This document shows, piece by piece, positions 8,296 to 18,543 of a stretch of 37,002 nucleotides of DNA. This DNA comes from Bacteroidales bacterium (GTDB lineage: Bacteria; Bacteroidota; Bacteroidia; Bacteroidales; GWF2-38-335): NCBI GenBank assembly GCA_016936815.1, contig JAFGXD010000089.1, forward strand, positions 1 through 37,002. The letters run 5' to 3'. The notes below the pieces were generated by a model, which was not told where the DNA came from, did no database searches, and saw only the letters and a list, made by a program, of their open reading frames with translations. Every line of letters starts with the position of its first letter. The stretch's first letter is position 1. Both the position numbers and the translations under genes were made by a program.

Positions 8296-8431
8296 GTTGA
8301 AATGAATTTTTTACAAATAATTATGCCCAAAAAAGCATAAATTTTAATCTTTTTAAGATTTTTTTTACAGATAAAACTAGTCATACTTTAAAATCAGGTC
8401 ATTAACACAATAAAAAAAAATCAAATAGTTC

Positions 8432-8460
8432 TTGTTTTATAAAAAAAAACTCTATCTTTG
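8432..8460 (+). promoter_or_regulatory. Main promoter of the ribosomal-protein superoperon
   Basis: TTG (8432-8434), an 18-nt A-rich spacer, then TATCTTTG (8453-8460), matching the Bacteroidota consensus. An A-tract upstream (8411-8420) could act as an UP-like element. The predicted start lies within about 30 nt of the rpsL ATG (8494). The 275-nt region 8219-8493 shared with the divergent fusA2 holds the two promoters and no other gene that I can see. Confidence 0.8.
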
Positions 8461-8493
8461 CAGCCCAATTTGTAAAAAATTAAACAAGTTTAT

Positions 8494-8874
8494 ATGCCTA
8501 CAATACAACAGTTAGTAAGGAAAGGGCGGACAAAGCTGGAGGAAAAAAGCAAGTCCAGAGCCTTGGATTCATGCCCACAAAGAAGGGGAGTATGCGTACG
8601 TGTATACACTACTACACCAAAGAAACCTAATTCAGCAATGAGAAAAGTTGCCAGAGTTAGATTAACAAATGGTAAGGAAGTGAATGCCTATATTCCCGGA
8701 GAAGGACATAATTTACAGGAACACTCAATTGTTCTAATTCGTGGAGGAAGGGTGAAAGATTTACCGGGAGTTAGATATCATATTGTTAGAGGAGCTTTGG
8801 ATACATCTGGTGTTGAAGGCAGAAAACAAAGAAGATCAAAATACGGAACAAAAAGACCAAAAGTTAAGAAATAG
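8494..8874 (+). CDS. rpsL: Small-subunit ribosomal protein uS12
   Basis: 126 residues, the normal length. It sits at the decoding centre and helps set translational accuracy. The conserved [13 protein letters not shown] segment carries the Lys whose change gives streptomycin resistance, and [12 protein letters not shown] carries the second such Lys and the Asp that is methylthiolated in some bacteria. Both lysines are wild-type here, so no ribosomal streptomycin resistance is predicted. It is the first gene of the superoperon, about 33 nt after the promoter, and is followed by rpsG after 6 nt. Confidence 0.98.
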   Translation: MPTIQQLVRKGRTKLEEKSKSRALDSCPQRRGVCVRVYTTTPKKPNSAMRKVARVRLTNGKEVNAYIPGEGHNLQEHSIVLIRGGRVKDLPGVRYHIVRGALDTSGVEGRKQRRSKYGTKRPKVKK

Positions 8875-8880
8875 AAAGTT

Positions 8881-9357
8881 ATGAGGAAGGCGAAACCAAA
8901 GAAACGGATTCTTTTACCTGATCCAAAATACAAAGATGTTTTGGTTACCAGATTTGTAAACGACCTTATGTTGAGTGGCAAAAAGAGTGTTGCTTATGAA
9001 ATATTTTATAATGCAATGGATATTGTAGCCGACAAAACAAAAGATTCAGGTCTTACACCGGTTGAGGTTTGGAAGAAATCACTTGAAAATATTACACCTT
9101 CAGTAGAGGTTAAAAGCCGAAGAATTGGTGGTGCAACATTTCAGGTTCCAATGGAAATCAGACCAGACAGAAAAATTTCTATTGGTAATAAAAACTTAAT
9201 TCTTTTTTCCAGAAAAAGAAGTGGAAGAAGTATGAGTGAAAAATTGGCTGCCGAAATTCTTGCAGGTTATAATCAGGAAGGTGGCGCATATAAGAAGAAA
9301 GAAGATACACATAGAATGGCAGAAGCAAATAAAGCTTTTAGTCATTTCAGGTTCTAA
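8881..9357 (+). CDS. rpsG: Small-subunit ribosomal protein uS7
   Basis: 158 residues. It is the primary 16S rRNA-binding protein that nucleates assembly of the 30S head and lines the E and P sites. The N-terminus ([17 protein letters not shown]) and the internal [16 protein letters not shown] and [20 protein letters not shown] segments are characteristic. Bacterial S7 is about 156 residues, so it is complete. It follows rpsL by 6 nt and precedes fusA by 37 nt, the classic str order. Confidence 0.98.
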   Translation: MRKAKPKKRILLPDPKYKDVLVTRFVNDLMLSGKKSVAYEIFYNAMDIVADKTKDSGLTPVEVWKKSLENITPSVEVKSRRIGGATFQVPMEIRPDRKISIGNKNLILFSRKRSGRSMSEKLAAEILAGYNQEGGAYKKKEDTHRMAEANKAFSHFRF

Positions 9358-9394
9358 AATATTTTGAAAACTAGATTGGTTTAGGTGGTTGAGC

Positions 9395-11497
9395 ATGAAT
9401 GATGATTTGACTTATACCAGGAATATTGGGATTATGGCACATATTGATGCCGGGAAAACAACAACAACAGAAAGAATCCTATATTACACAGGTATAAATT
9501 ACAAAATTGGAGAAGTCCACGATGGAGCTGCAACAATGGACTGGATGGTTCAGGAGCAGGAAAGAGGAATCACAATTACATCGGCTGCAACCACAACTTA
9601 TTGGGAATACAATAATATAAAACACAAAATCAATATTATTGATACTCCCGGTCATGTAGATTTCACTGTTGAAGTGGAACGTTCTTTAAGAGTATTGGAT
9701 GGTGCGATTGCAGTTTTCTGCGGTGTAGGTGGGGTTGAACCTCAGTCCGAAACCGTTTGGAGACAAGCTAATAAATACCAAGTTCCCCGACTGGCCTATG
9801 TTAATAAAATGGATAGGTCCGGTGCTGATTTCCTTACGGTAGTTCAGCAGATAAAGGAAAGACTTGGAGCAAACCCTTTGCCGATTCAGTTGCCAATTGG
9901 TAACGAAGAAAATTTTAAAGGGGTTGTGGATTTAATAAGAAATAAAGCAATTGTTTGGAATGATGAAAAGCTGGGTTCCGAGTTTACTTTTACCGATGTG
10001 CCCGAAGATATGGTAGAAATGGTGGAAGAATACAGGGATATTCTGCTTGAAACAATTGCTGAATTCGATGATAAAATTTTAGAAAAGTTCTTTGAAAATA
10101 AGGAGTCAATAACAGTTGACGAAATAAAAGGTATAATCCGAAAGGCTGTACTTAATCGTCAGATTGTTCCGGTTCTATGCGGATCATCGTTTAAGAATAA
10201 AGGTGTACAACCTTTGCTTGACGCTATTACCGCATACTTGCCATGCCCTTTGGATATTGAAGCTGTTACTGGGATAAACCCTAAAACAGAAAAAGAGGTT
10301 ACAAGAAAAGCTGATGTAAATGAACCATTTGCAGCTCTGGCTTTCAAAATAACCAGCGATTCTTTTGTCGGAAAGCTTGCTTTCTTACGAGTTTATTCAG
10401 GTACTCTTCGTTCTGGAGAACAATTGTTTAACCCACGAACAGAGAAGAAAGAAAGAGTTTCAAGAATGTACCAAATGCATGCAAATAAACAAAATCCAAT
10501 TGACCAAATTAGTGCGGGTGATATCTGTGCAATAGTTGGTTTTAAGGATATTGTTACCGGAGATTCACTTTGCGATAGTGCAAATCCAATCGTGCTTGAA
10601 TCAATAGTTTTCCCTGAACCGGTGCTCAGGGCAGCCGTTGAACCCAAAACCCAACAGGAAGTGGACAAGCTTTGGGATGTGCTTAGGAAAGTGGCTGATG
10701 AAGATCCTACATTTAATGTAAGAATCGACGAAGAATCCGGTCAAACCATTATTAGTGGAATGGGCGAGCTTCATTTAGAGATTATTACCGATAGAATCAG
10801 ACGAGAATATAATCTCGAGATGAATCAGGGTAAACCTCAAGTAGCTTACAAAGAATTGTTAAGGTCAACTGTTACACATCGTGAAGTGTTTAAGAAGCAA
10901 TCCGGAGGAAAAGGAAAGTTTGCAGATATTGAAATAAGAGTAGAACCTGCAGAAGAAGGTTTTCGGGGATTGCAGTTTTTTGATGAAACAAAGGGAGGTG
11001 CTATTCCAAAAGAATACATTCCGGCAATTCAAAAAGGATTACAATCATCTTTGCATAATGGTGTGCTTGCAAGTTATCCCGTCATTAACGCAAAGGTTAC
11101 TTTGCTAGATGGGTCTTATCATCAAGTCGACTCCGATAGTTTGGCATTCGAAATAGCAGCAAAATTAGCCTTCAGAGAGGCTTTGAAAAAAGCCAATGTA
11201 ATTTTGTTGGAGCCAATAATGTCAGCCGAAATTGTTACACCCGAAGAATATTTGGGTGACATAGTTGCTGACTTTAACAGACGTAGAGGTCATATTGAAA
11301 ATATGGATACTCGCGCTGGCGCCCGTACTGTGCGCGCCAAGGTTCCCCTCGCTGAAACATTCGGTTACGTTACTGCTTTACGAACAATTACATCAGGTAG
11401 AGCTACTTCATCAATGGAATTTCTCCGTTTCGAAGAAGTACCTCCTCAGATAGCCAAAGAAATTATTGAAAGATCAAAAGGAATATTTATTTTTTAA
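9395..11497 (+). CDS. fusA: Elongation factor G (canonical translocase)
   Basis: 700 residues from the ATG at 9395. The start is supported by a rare recognisable ribosome-binding site, AGGTGG at 9383-9388, 6 nt upstream; the in-frame TTG at 9389 abuts that site and is unlikely. All GTPase motifs are intact: AHIDAGKTT (15-23), RGITITSAA switch I (57-65), DTPGHVDF with catalytic His87, NKMD (137-140). Domain IV and the C-terminal domain ([20 protein letters not shown]) are present. It drives tRNA-mRNA translocation and ribosome recycling. It lies in str order, but rpsJ rather than tuf follows after 13 nt. Compare the degenerate paralog at 6074-8218. Confidence 0.98.
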   Translation: MNDDLTYTRNIGIMAHIDAGKTTTTERILYYTGINYKIGEVHDGAATMDWMVQEQERGITITSAATTTYWEYNNIKHKINIIDTPGHVDFTVEVERSLRVLDGAIAVFCGVGGVEPQSETVWRQANKYQVPRLAYVNKMDRSGADFLTVVQQIKERLGANPLPIQLPIGNEENFKGVVDLIRNKAIVWNDEKLGSEFTFTDVPEDMVEMVEEYRDILLETIAEFDDKILEKFFENKESITVDEIKGIIRKAVLNRQIVPVLCGSSFKNKGVQPLLDAITAYLPCPLDIEAVTGINPKTEKEVTRKADVNEPFAALAFKITSDSFVGKLAFLRVYSGTLRSGEQLFNPRTEKKERVSRMYQMHANKQNPIDQISAGDICAIVGFKDIVTGDSLCDSANPIVLESIVFPEPVLRAAVEPKTQQEVDKLWDVLRKVADEDPTFNVRIDEESGQTIISGMGELHLEIITDRIRREYNLEMNQGKPQVAYKELLRSTVTHREVFKKQSGGKGKFADIEIRVEPAEEGFRGLQFFDETKGGAIPKEYIPAIQKGLQSSLHNGVLASYPVINAKVTLLDGSYHQVDSDSLAFEIAAKLAFREALKKANVILLEPIMSAEIVTPEEYLGDIVADFNRRRGHIENMDTRAGARTVRAKVPLAETFGYVTALRTITSGRATSSMEFLRFEEVPPQIAKEIIERSKGIFIF

Positions 11498-11510
11498 TGC
11501 TAAATATAGT

Positions 11511-11816
11511 ATGGCACAAAAGATTAGAATTAAATTGAAATCGTATGACCACAATCTGGTAGATAAATCTGCCGAGAAAATTGTGAAAACTGTTAAAACT
11601 ACCGGCGCAGTAGTGAGTGGACCAATTCCACTACCTACTCACAAAAGAATTTTTACAGTTAATAGGTCTACTTTCGTTAACAAGAAATCTAGAGAACAAT
11701 TTCAATTGTCTTCTTATAAAAGATTATTGGATATTTATAGTTCTACAGCAAAAACCATTGATGCTCTAATGAAACTTGAGTTGCCAAGTGGTGTTGAGGT
11801 TGAAATAAAAGTGTAA
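11511..11816 (+). CDS. rpsJ: Small-subunit ribosomal protein uS10
   Basis: 101 residues from the ATG at 11511 ([14 protein letters not shown]), the standard S10 N-terminus; a longer in-frame extension would overlap the fusA end and is not needed. Signature stretches are [18 protein letters not shown] and SREQF. It is part of the 30S head and, in other bacteria, partners NusB in transcription antitermination; that second role is family knowledge, not visible here. It links the str and S10 clusters, with 19 nt to rplC. Confidence 0.97.
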   Translation: MAQKIRIKLKSYDHNLVDKSAEKIVKTVKTTGAVVSGPIPLPTHKRIFTVNRSTFVNKKSREQFQLSSYKRLLDIYSSTAKTIDALMKLELPSGVEVEIKV

Positions 11817-11835
11817 TTATTTAAGAATAAATAAA

Positions 11836-12453
11836 ATGCCAGGATTAATTGGAAAAAAAATCGGAATGACTTCCGTTTTCAGTGCCGAGGGTAAAAATTT
11901 ACCATGCACTGTTATAGAAATAAAACCAAATGTGGTTACACAGATTAAGACTATTGACAGTGATGGTTACAACGCTGTTCAATTGGCTTATGACGATGTT
12001 AAAGATAAGCACTCAAATAAGCCTATGATTGGTCATTTTAAGAAAGCTAATACCGGACCAAAAAGAAAAGTAATCGAACTTAAAGGCTTTGTTAAAGATT
12101 GGAAAGCTGGTGACGTTATAGGAGTTGATTATTTTGCTAGTGAAACTTGGTTAGATATTTCAGGTATTTCTAAAGGAAAAGGTTTTCAAGGAGTAGTAAA
12201 AAGACACGGATTTAGAGGCGTTGGAGATCAAACACATGGACAGCACAACAGATTAAGGGCACCTGGATCTTTGGGTGCATCATCCTATCCTTCTAGAGTT
12301 TTTAAAGGAATGAGAATGGCAGGAAGAACAGGAAATGATAAGGTAAAAGTCATTAACCTTAAAATTGTGAAAATTATTCCTGAAAATAATTTATTAGTTG
12401 TTAAGGGATCAGTTCCCGGAGCAAAAGGTTCATACTTAATTATTGAAAAGTAA
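11836..12453 (+). CDS. rplC: Large-subunit ribosomal protein uL3
   Basis: 205 residues. It is an early-assembly 23S rRNA-binding protein near the peptidyl-transferase centre. It begins [13 protein letters not shown] and has the long rRNA-penetrating loop [19 protein letters not shown] and [17 protein letters not shown]. At the site where E. coli L3 has the methylated Gln (GSIGQ), this protein reads GSLGASS, so that modification is not expected. Its TAA shares an A with the rplD ATG (TAATG, 12451-12455), a coupling arrangement. Confidence 0.98.
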   Translation: MPGLIGKKIGMTSVFSAEGKNLPCTVIEIKPNVVTQIKTIDSDGYNAVQLAYDDVKDKHSNKPMIGHFKKANTGPKRKVIELKGFVKDWKAGDVIGVDYFASETWLDISGISKGKGFQGVVKRHGFRGVGDQTHGQHNRLRAPGSLGASSYPSRVFKGMRMAGRTGNDKVKVINLKIVKIIPENNLLVVKGSVPGAKGSYLIIEK

Positions 12454-13073
12454 TGGAAATAAAAGTATTAAATAAGAACGGGCAAGAAACCGGACGAGTT
12501 GTTTCGTTAGAAAAAGAGGTTTTTGCTATTGAACCAAACGATCATGCTATCTATTTGGATGTTAAACAATATATGGCTAATAATCGTCAAGGTACTCATA
12601 AATCTAAAGAAAGAGCTGAGATAGCTGGAAGTACAAAAAAGATTAAAAGACAAAAAGGAACTGGTACAGCTAGAGCGGGCAGTGTAAAATCTCCTGTTTT
12701 TGTAGGAGGTGGACGTGTTTTTGGACCAAGACCAAAAGATTATACACAAAAGTTGAATAAAAAACTAAAGCAACTTGCTAGAAAATCTGCATTAGCATAT
12801 AAAGTTCAGAATAATTCAATATTTGTTATGGAAGACTATTCTCCTGAACAACCAAAAACCAAGGAAGTTGCTTCAATAGCAAATAATTTGAAACTTAATG
12901 ATAAGAAACTGCTTTTTGTTTTGTCAGAGAAATCACAAAATTTTGTTTTGTCTGCGCGAAATTTACAGAAAATTGATGTTGTTCAGGCAAATAGTATTAA
13001 TACATACGATATTATGAATGCCTCAGCTTTGGTAATAATGGAAAGTTCAGTTGAGGTTTTAAATAAATTATAA
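12453..13073 (+). CDS. rplD: Large-subunit ribosomal protein uL4
   Basis: 206 residues, full length. The internal loop GTGTARAGSVKSPVFVGGG, which reaches into the peptide exit tunnel, is intact, followed by GPRPKDYTQKLNKK. In E. coli L4 represses its own S10 operon; no obvious L4-type leader is visible here because rpsJ follows fusA by only 13 nt, so such autoregulation would need another site. It overlaps rplC by 1 nt and precedes rplW by 12 nt. Confidence 0.97.
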   Translation: MEIKVLNKNGQETGRVVSLEKEVFAIEPNDHAIYLDVKQYMANNRQGTHKSKERAEIAGSTKKIKRQKGTGTARAGSVKSPVFVGGGRVFGPRPKDYTQKLNKKLKQLARKSALAYKVQNNSIFVMEDYSPEQPKTKEVASIANNLKLNDKKLLFVLSEKSQNFVLSARNLQKIDVVQANSINTYDIMNASALVIMESSVEVLNKL

Positions 13074-13085
13074 AAAGTAATAACA

Positions 13086-13376
13086 ATGGATATTTTAATT
13101 AAGCCCATAATTACAGAAAAAATGACAGCAAATTCTGAGTTGCTGAATCGTTACGGATTTATTGTTGACAAAAGGGCAAATAAAGTTCAGATTAAAAAAG
13201 CCGTTGAGGATTTTTATGGAGTTACTGTTACTTCCGTTAATACTATGCGTTACGGTGGTAAAAGCAGAACTCGTTTTACAAAATCCGGCGTATTATCTGG
13301 CCGAACCGTTTCTTTTAAGAAAGCGGTTGTGACATTAAAAGATGGTGAATTGATTGATTTTTATAGCAATATCTAA
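13086..13376 (+). CDS. rplW: Large-subunit ribosomal protein uL23
   Basis: 96 residues. It starts [13 protein letters not shown], typical of L23, and has the [20 protein letters not shown] core that binds 23S rRNA domain III. It sits at the exit of the peptide tunnel, where trigger factor and SRP dock. It ends 5 nt before rplB. Standard S10 order. Confidence 0.97.
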   Translation: MDILIKPIITEKMTANSELLNRYGFIVDKRANKVQIKKAVEDFYGVTVTSVNTMRYGGKSRTRFTKSGVLSGRTVSFKKAVVTLKDGELIDFYSNI

Positions 13377-13381
13377 ATAAA

Positions 13382-14203
13382 ATGGCTTTACGAAAAATAA
13401 AACCGACGACCCCGGGTCAAAGAAGAAAATTCATTAGTACATTCGATGAAATAACTTGTACTACACCTGAAAAATCTTTGATGGAACCGATTAAAAGATC
13501 GGGAGGTAGAAATAACCGAGGAAAAATGACCATGCGATATATTGGTGGTGGTCATAAAAAACAATATCGTATTATCGACTTTAAAAGAGATAAAGACGGT
13601 ATGGCGGCTAATGTGGCAACTATTGAGTACGATCCAAATAGATCTGCACGCATTGCACTAGTTGTTTATAAAGATGGTGAAAAAAGGTACATAATTGCTC
13701 CAAATGGACTGCAGGTGGGACAAGAAATTATGTCAGGAAAAGGAGTTGCACCTGAAGTTGGAAATACTCTTCCTCTTGCAGAAATACCTTTGGGAACTGT
13801 AGTACATAATATTGAATTGCGTCCTGGACAAGGTGGAGTGATGGCAAGGTCTGCGGGATCTTACGGGTCACTTACATCTCGTGAAGGAAAATATGCAATT
13901 ATTAAATTGCCTTCCGGAGAAGCGAGAAAGATACTTGTTACTTGTAAGGCAACAATAGGTACTGTTAGCAACTCAGATCATGCTCTTGAGATTTCAGGAA
14001 AAGCAGGTCGTTCAAGATGGCTTGGTAGAAGACCTAGAGTTAGAGGTGTTGCAATGAATCCTGTTGATCACCCAATGGGTGGTGGTGAAGGAAAATCTTC
14101 TGGAGGTCATCCAAGATCCAGAAAAGGCTTGTTGGCAAAAGGATATAAAACTCGCGCCAAGAAGAAAGCATCAAATAAGTATATTGTTGAAAGAAGGAAG
14201 TAA
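13382..14203 (+). CDS. rplB: Large-subunit ribosomal protein uL2
   Basis: 273 residues, the normal length. It is needed for subunit association and peptidyl-transferase activity. The C-terminal segment [20 protein letters not shown] contains the conserved His implicated in activity, and [20 protein letters not shown] is the typical N-terminal RNA-binding stretch. It ends in a basic tail ([16 protein letters not shown]). It follows rplW by 5 nt and precedes rpsS by 18 nt. Confidence 0.98.
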   Translation: MALRKIKPTTPGQRRKFISTFDEITCTTPEKSLMEPIKRSGGRNNRGKMTMRYIGGGHKKQYRIIDFKRDKDGMAANVATIEYDPNRSARIALVVYKDGEKRYIIAPNGLQVGQEIMSGKGVAPEVGNTLPLAEIPLGTVVHNIELRPGQGGVMARSAGSYGSLTSREGKYAIIKLPSGEARKILVTCKATIGTVSNSDHALEISGKAGRSRWLGRRPRVRGVAMNPVDHPMGGGEGKSSGGHPRSRKGLLAKGYKTRAKKKASNKYIVERRK

Positions 14204-14221
14204 TTGATAAATTATTAGTTT

Positions 14222-14491
14222 ATGAGTCGATCATTAAAAAAAGGCCCTTTTATAGATTTCAAACTTGAAAAACGAGTTCTTGAAATGCAGGAATCTACAA
14301 AAAAAACTACCATTAAAACATGGTCCCGACGTTCTGTTATATCTCCTGACTTTGTCGGACTAACCATTGCAGTTCATAATGGCAATAAGTTTATTCCGGT
14401 TTATGTTACCGAAAATATGGTAGGGCACAAGTTAGGAGAGTTTGCACCAACTCGTATTTTTAGAGGTCATGGTGGTAAAAAAAATAAATAA
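14222..14491 (+). CDS. rpsS: Small-subunit ribosomal protein uS19
   Basis: 89 residues, starting [19 protein letters not shown] and ending with [20 protein letters not shown], both invariant S19 features. It lies in the 30S head next to S13 and contacts the A-site tRNA and bridge B1. It lies between rplB (18 nt) and rplV (25 nt), in usual order. Confidence 0.98.
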   Translation: MSRSLKKGPFIDFKLEKRVLEMQESTKKTTIKTWSRRSVISPDFVGLTIAVHNGNKFIPVYVTENMVGHKLGEFAPTRIFRGHGGKKNK

Positions 14492-14516
14492 ATCAGGCGA
14501 TATTAAATTATAAGAA

Positions 14517-14933
14517 ATGGGCGCACGTAAAAGAAATACAGCGAATCAGAGAAAAGAAGAAAAGCAAAAACAATTTTTTGCTAGTCTTAACAATTGTCCT
14601 ACCTCTCCCAGAAAAATGAGATTGGTAGCCGACATGATTAGAGGCTCTGAAGTAAATAAGGCTTTAGATATTCTGAAATATTCTTCAAAAGAGGCTTCTA
14701 TTAGAATGGAAAAATTGCTAATGTCGGCTGTGGCTAATTGGCAAGCTAAAAATGAAGGCGTAAGAATGGAAGATAGTAACCTTATTGTAAAAGAGGTATT
14801 TGTAGACTCAGGAAGAGTGCTAAAAAGACTTAGACCTGCTCCACAAGGACGAGGATACAGAATTAGAAAAAGGTCGAACCATGTAACTATTTACCTCGAC
14901 AGTTATAATAACATTGATAATCAAGAAGCATAA
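14517..14933 (+). CDS. rplV: Large-subunit ribosomal protein uL22
   Basis: 138 residues, slightly longer than the 110-residue E. coli form because of a basic N-terminal extension ([18 protein letters not shown]). The core [19 protein letters not shown] and the tunnel-lining beta-hairpin region ([20 protein letters not shown]) are intact. Changes in that hairpin can give macrolide resistance; none is obvious here. Its stop overlaps the rpsC start by 1 nt (TAATG). Confidence 0.97.
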   Translation: MGARKRNTANQRKEEKQKQFFASLNNCPTSPRKMRLVADMIRGSEVNKALDILKYSSKEASIRMEKLLMSAVANWQAKNEGVRMEDSNLIVKEVFVDSGRVLKRLRPAPQGRGYRIRKRSNHVTIYLDSYNNIDNQEA

Positions 14934-15628
14934 TGGGACAAAAAGTAAATCCAATAGGTAATCGTTTAGGAATCATAAAAGGATGGGATTCTAACTGGTA
15001 TGGTGGACGTAACTACGCCGAAAAAATTGGCGAAGACGACCAAATACGTAAATACCTAAATGCCAGATTGGCAAAAGCAAGCGTTTCTCGTATTATTATC
15101 GAGCGCACTTTAAAACTAATCACTATTACTGTTAATACTGCTCGTCCGGGAATAATAATCGGAAAAGCAGGACAGGAAGTTGATAAACTTAAAGAAGAGT
15201 TAAAGAAAATTACTAAGAAAGAAGTTCAAATTAATATCTACGAAATTAAAAGACCGGAACTAGATGCTGTTCTTGTTGCAGCTAATGTAGCTCGTCAAAT
15301 CGAGGGTAAAGTTTCTTATCGTAGAGCATTAAAAATGGCTATTGCATCTTCTATTAGAATGGGCGCAGAAGGGGTCAAAATATTAATTTCCGGACGTGTT
15401 GGTGGTGCTGAAATGGCTAGATCTGAATCGTACAAAGAAGGAAGAATCCCATTGCATACTTTTAGAGCCGATATAGATTATGCCCTTGCGGAAGCCCATA
15501 CAACCTATGGAATTATTGGAGTTAAAGTTTGGATTTGCAAAGGAGAAATATATGGAAAGCGCGACCTATCGCCAAATGTTGGGCAAGCTCAACAAAAAGC
15601 TAAAGGTTTTAAGAAAAGAAGAAAGTAA
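14933..15628 (+). CDS. rpsC: Small-subunit ribosomal protein uS3
   Basis: 231 residues with a type II KH domain; the GxxG loop is GKAG in [19 protein letters not shown]. It begins [20 protein letters not shown], with the C-terminal domain [20 protein letters not shown]. Together with S4 and S5 it forms the mRNA entry tunnel and helicase. It ends in a basic tail (GFKKRRK). The 33-nt gap to rplP is one of the longer ones in the operon, with no terminator visible. Confidence 0.98.
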   Translation: MGQKVNPIGNRLGIIKGWDSNWYGGRNYAEKIGEDDQIRKYLNARLAKASVSRIIIERTLKLITITVNTARPGIIIGKAGQEVDKLKEELKKITKKEVQINIYEIKRPELDAVLVAANVARQIEGKVSYRRALKMAIASSIRMGAEGVKILISGRVGGAEMARSESYKEGRIPLHTFRADIDYALAEAHTTYGIIGVKVWICKGEIYGKRDLSPNVGQAQQKAKGFKKRRK

Positions 15629-15661
15629 AAAAGAATAAGTATAATTATATAACTAGCAGAA

Positions 15662-16081
15662 ATGTTACAGCCAAAGAAAACGAAATTCAGACGAATGATG
15701 AAGGGCAAAATGAAAGGAAATGCCCAAAGAGGAAGCCAATTGGCATTCGGTTCGTTTGGAATTAAAGCAATGGAAGCAACCTGGTTAACCGGTAGACAGA
15801 TTGAAGCTGCCCGTCAGGCTGTTACCCGTTACATGAAACGTGAAGGTCAAATCTGGATTAGAGTATTTCCTGATAAACCTATCACTAGCAAACCTGCAGA
15901 AGTAAGGATGGGTAAAGGTAAGGGAGCTCCTGATGGATTTGTTGCCCCCGTTACTCCTGGAAGAATAATAATTGAGGCAGAAGGTGTGCCTTTTGAAATT
16001 GCAAAAGAGGCTTTACGTCTTGCGGCTCAAAAGCTACCTATTCCCACAAAATTTGTTGTACGTAGGGATTATTCCGAATAA
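15662..16081 (+). CDS. rplP: Large-subunit ribosomal protein uL16
   Basis: 139 residues. It begins [19 protein letters not shown] and carries the invariant [20 protein letters not shown] with the Arg that is hydroxylated in some bacteria, then [19 protein letters not shown]. It organises the A-site region of the 50S subunit. It lies 11 nt before rpmC, in standard order. Confidence 0.98.
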   Translation: MLQPKKTKFRRMMKGKMKGNAQRGSQLAFGSFGIKAMEATWLTGRQIEAARQAVTRYMKREGQIWIRVFPDKPITSKPAEVRMGKGKGAPDGFVAPVTPGRIIIEAEGVPFEIAKEALRLAAQKLPIPTKFVVRRDYSE

Positions 16082-16092
16082 AATTTTGAAAA

Positions 16093-16299
16093 ATGAAAAG
16101 TTCAGAAATTAAAGAATTAGCAACACCTGAATTGGAGGAAAGAATTTCCGAAGAGAAAATTCTGTTGACTAAATTAAAGTTAAATCATGCCGTTTCTCCT
16201 CTGGATAACCCTAATAGGATTGTTGTAACCAGAAAAGTTATTGCAAGGTTAAAAACAGAGTTAAGAAAAAGGCAATTAAGTGAAAAAACAAACAGTTAA
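16093..16299 (+). CDS. rpmC: Large-subunit ribosomal protein uL29
   Basis: 68 residues forming two antiparallel helices (KSSEIKELATPELEERISEE, then NPNRIVVTRKVIARLKTEL). It sits beside L23 at the tunnel exit, where nascent-chain factors bind. 11 nt separate it from the genes on either side. Length and position are normal. Confidence 0.96.
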   Translation: MKSSEIKELATPELEERISEEKILLTKLKLNHAVSPLDNPNRIVVTRKVIARLKTELRKRQLSEKTNS

Positions 16300-16310
16300 G
16301 CTTTAGATAA

Positions 16311-16571
16311 ATGGAAACAAAGCGAAATCTTAGAAAGGAAAGAATAGGTGTTGTAGTTAGCAACAAAATGGAGAAATCCATCATTATTGCAGTGAAAACA
16401 AAAATGAAGCATCCTATTTATAAGAAATTTATTAACAAGACTACAAGATTGGTAGCTCACGATGAGAAAAATGAATGTAGTATTGGAGATACAGTAAAAA
16501 TAATGGAAACCAGACCATTAAGTAAAAATAAAAACTGGAGGTTAGTAGAAATCATTGAAAGAGTTAAATAA
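16311..16571 (+). CDS. rpsQ: Small-subunit ribosomal protein uS17
   Basis: 86 residues with an OB fold: [20 protein letters not shown], then KYKKF-like [19 protein letters not shown], then [20 protein letters not shown]. It is a primary 16S rRNA-binding protein in the 30S body. It precedes rplN by 2 nt and so is tightly coupled to it. Confidence 0.97.
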   Translation: METKRNLRKERIGVVVSNKMEKSIIIAVKTKMKHPIYKKFINKTTRLVAHDEKNECSIGDTVKIMETRPLSKNKNWRLVEIIERVK

Positions 16572-16573
16572 CC

Positions 16574-16942
16574 ATGGTACAAAGAGAAAGTAGATTGAAT
16601 GTTGCCGATAATAGCGGCGCAAAAGAAGTGCTCTGCATTAATGTTCTTGGTGGCTCAGGAAGAAGATATGCTTCCGTGGGTGATATTATTGTAGTTACTG
16701 TGAAAAGTGCCATTCCCTCTGGAGAAGTTAAAAAGGGAACGGTAACAAAAGCTGTAATTGTGAGGACAAAAAAAGAAATTAGAAGACAAGATGGCTCTTA
16801 TATCCGTTTCGACGATAACGCTTGCGTTTTGCTAAAAAACGATGGCGAAATTAGAGGAACTAGGATTTTTGGTCCGGTTGCAAGAGAATTGCGTGAAAAG
16901 CAATATATGAAAATTGTTTCACTTGCGCCCGAAGTAATTTAA
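16574..16942 (+). CDS. rplN: Large-subunit ribosomal protein uL14
   Basis: 122 residues, exactly the usual length. It begins [19 protein letters not shown] and ends [20 protein letters not shown]. It forms intersubunit bridges and is the docking site of the silencing factor RsfS in many bacteria (family knowledge). It follows rpsQ by 2 nt and precedes rplX by 17 nt. Confidence 0.98.
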   Translation: MVQRESRLNVADNSGAKEVLCINVLGGSGRRYASVGDIIVVTVKSAIPSGEVKKGTVTKAVIVRTKKEIRRQDGSYIRFDDNACVLLKNDGEIRGTRIFGPVARELREKQYMKIVSLAPEVI

Positions 16943-16959
16943 TACAAAATATTTAAGGT

Positions 16960-17283
16960 ATGCGAAAAAAATTGCACATAAAAAAAGGAGATACCGTTGT
17001 GGTGATTGCCGGCGATTCTAAAGGTCAGCAAGGAAAAGTACTGGAGGTACTCGTTGAAAAACAAAAGGCCATAGTTGAAGGCGTAAATATGATGTCTAAA
17101 CATACCAAGCCAAATGCTAAAAGTCCGCAAGGCGGAATAATCAAGAGGGAAGCTCCAATTCAGGTTTCTAATCTTATGCTTATCGACCCGGCTTCCGGAA
17201 AACCTACTAAAGTTGGACGTAAGTTAAACGATAAAAATAAACTAGTTCGTTTTGCGAAAAAATCAGGAGAGGAGATTAAGTAA
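16960..17283 (+). CDS. rplX: Large-subunit ribosomal protein uL24
   Basis: 107 residues. A KOW motif is seen at the N-terminus ([20 protein letters not shown]), followed by [20 protein letters not shown]. It is one of the assembly initiators of the 50S subunit. Its TAA shares one base with the rplE ATG (TAATG at 17281-17285). Confidence 0.97.
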   Translation: MRKKLHIKKGDTVVVIAGDSKGQQGKVLEVLVEKQKAIVEGVNMMSKHTKPNAKSPQGGIIKREAPIQVSNLMLIDPASGKPTKVGRKLNDKNKLVRFAKKSGEEIK

Positions 17284-17840
17284 TGAAATATACACCGAAT
17301 TTACAAAAGAAATACACTGAGGAAATTGTTCCTAATTTGATGAAGGAATTTAATTATAAAAGTGTTATGCAAGCCCCAAAATTAGAAAAGATTGTTATTA
17401 ATCAGGGGGTTGGTCAGGCTGTTGCCGATAAAAAGCTTATTGATGTAGCTATTGGAGAAATTACAATGATTACCGGTCAGAAAGCTGTTGCCACTCTTTC
17501 AAAAAGAGATGTTTCTAATTTCAAACTTAGAAAGAAAATGCCTATTGGCGTTATGGTTACTCTTAGAAAAGAGAGAATGTATGAATTTTTGGAAAGACTT
17601 GTTTCAGTAGCTTTACCACGAATTCGTGACTTTAAAGGCATTAACTATAAACTTGATGGTAAAGGAAATTATTCCCTTGGTATAACTGAACAAATTATTT
17701 TCCCTGAAATTGATATTGATAAAATCAATAAAATTCTTGGGATGAATATTACATTTGTTACTACCGCAGGTACAGATGAGGAAGGGTATGCTTTACTTAG
17801 AGAATTCGGATTACCATTTAAAAATATTAAAAGAAACTAA
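17283..17840 (+). CDS. rplE: Large-subunit ribosomal protein uL5
   Basis: 185 residues. Typical features are [38 protein letters not shown] and the C-terminal [15 protein letters not shown]. It binds 5S rRNA and contacts the P-site tRNA and the 30S head (bridge B1b). It overlaps rplX by 1 nt, and its stop is 1 nt before the rpsN start. Confidence 0.98.
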   Translation: MKYTPNLQKKYTEEIVPNLMKEFNYKSVMQAPKLEKIVINQGVGQAVADKKLIDVAIGEITMITGQKAVATLSKRDVSNFKLRKKMPIGVMVTLRKERMYEFLERLVSVALPRIRDFKGINYKLDGKGNYSLGITEQIIFPEIDIDKINKILGMNITFVTTAGTDEEGYALLREFGLPFKNIKRN

Positions 17841-17841
17841 T

Positions 17842-18111
17842 ATGGCTAAAGAATCAATGAAAGCCCGCGAGGTTAGAAGGGCAAAATTAATTGAAAAATA
17901 TGCTGAAAAAAGAGCAAAACTAAAAGCAGAAGGCGACTTTGTAGGTCTTAGCCGTTTGCCAAAAAACTCTAACCCTAACAGGTTAAGAAACAGATGTCAG
18001 CTTACAGGTAGACCACGTGGCTACATGAGACAATTTGGTCTTAGCCGTATAACTTTCAGAGAAATGGCTTCAACCGGATTAATACCCGGTGTAAAAAAAG
18101 CAAGCTGGTAA
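17842..18111 (+). CDS. rpsN: Small-subunit ribosomal protein uS14 (zinc-free form)
   Basis: 89 residues from the ATG at 17842 ([20 protein letters not shown]). A longer open frame extends upstream inside rplE but does not resemble S14. This is the long, zinc-independent type: only one Cys is present ([13 protein letters not shown]) where the short zinc form has CxxC pairs. It ends with [10 protein letters not shown], the invariant tail. It lies in the 30S head. Gap of 22 nt to rpsH. Confidence 0.97.
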   Translation: MAKESMKAREVRRAKLIEKYAEKRAKLKAEGDFVGLSRLPKNSNPNRLRNRCQLTGRPRGYMRQFGLSRITFREMASTGLIPGVKKASW

Positions 18112-18133
18112 TAAATTTAAAGATATCATAGAA

Positions 18134-18529
18134 ATGACAGATCCAATTGCAGATTATCTGACCAGAATCAGAAACGGTATCATGGCAGGACATAGAATAG
18201 TAGAAGTACCTGCTTCGAATTTGAAAAAGGAAATAACTAAATTATTGCACGACAAAGGTTATATCCTTAATTATAAATTTATTGACGATGGTGTTCAAGG
18301 CTCTATTAAAATTGCACTTAAATATCATCCGCAAACAAAACATCCTGCTATTAAAAAACTTAAAAGGGTATCAAGACCTGGTCTGCGACAGTATGCCAAT
18401 GTTAATGAAATTCCAAGAGTACTTAATGGTTTAGGTATTGCTATTGTTTCCACTTCTCAGGGTATTATGACTGATAAGGAAGCCCGAGAAAGAAATATTG
18501 GTGGAGAAGTATTGTGTTACATTTATTAA
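18134..18529 (+). CDS. rpsH: Small-subunit ribosomal protein uS8
   Basis: 131 residues. It begins [15 protein letters not shown] and ends [19 protein letters not shown] with a GGEVLCYIY tail, all typical. It binds the central domain of 16S rRNA, and in E. coli represses spc-operon translation near rplE; a comparable site is not evident by eye here. Follows rpsN by 22 nt and precedes rplF by 14 nt. Confidence 0.98.
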   Translation: MTDPIADYLTRIRNGIMAGHRIVEVPASNLKKEITKLLHDKGYILNYKFIDDGVQGSIKIALKYHPQTKHPAIKKLKRVSRPGLRQYANVNEIPRVLNGLGIAIVSTSQGIMTDKEARERNIGGEVLCYIY

Positions 18530-18543
18530 TGGAGATTTAGAAA

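Noticed and set aside
8494-8874. Streptomycin-resistance change in S12
   Set aside because: Both key lysines (in [10 protein letters not shown] and GGRVKDLPG) are wild-type.
11498-11510. Missing tuf gene between fusA and rpsJ as an anomaly
   Set aside because: In Bacteroidota tuf normally lies elsewhere, so its absence here is expected.
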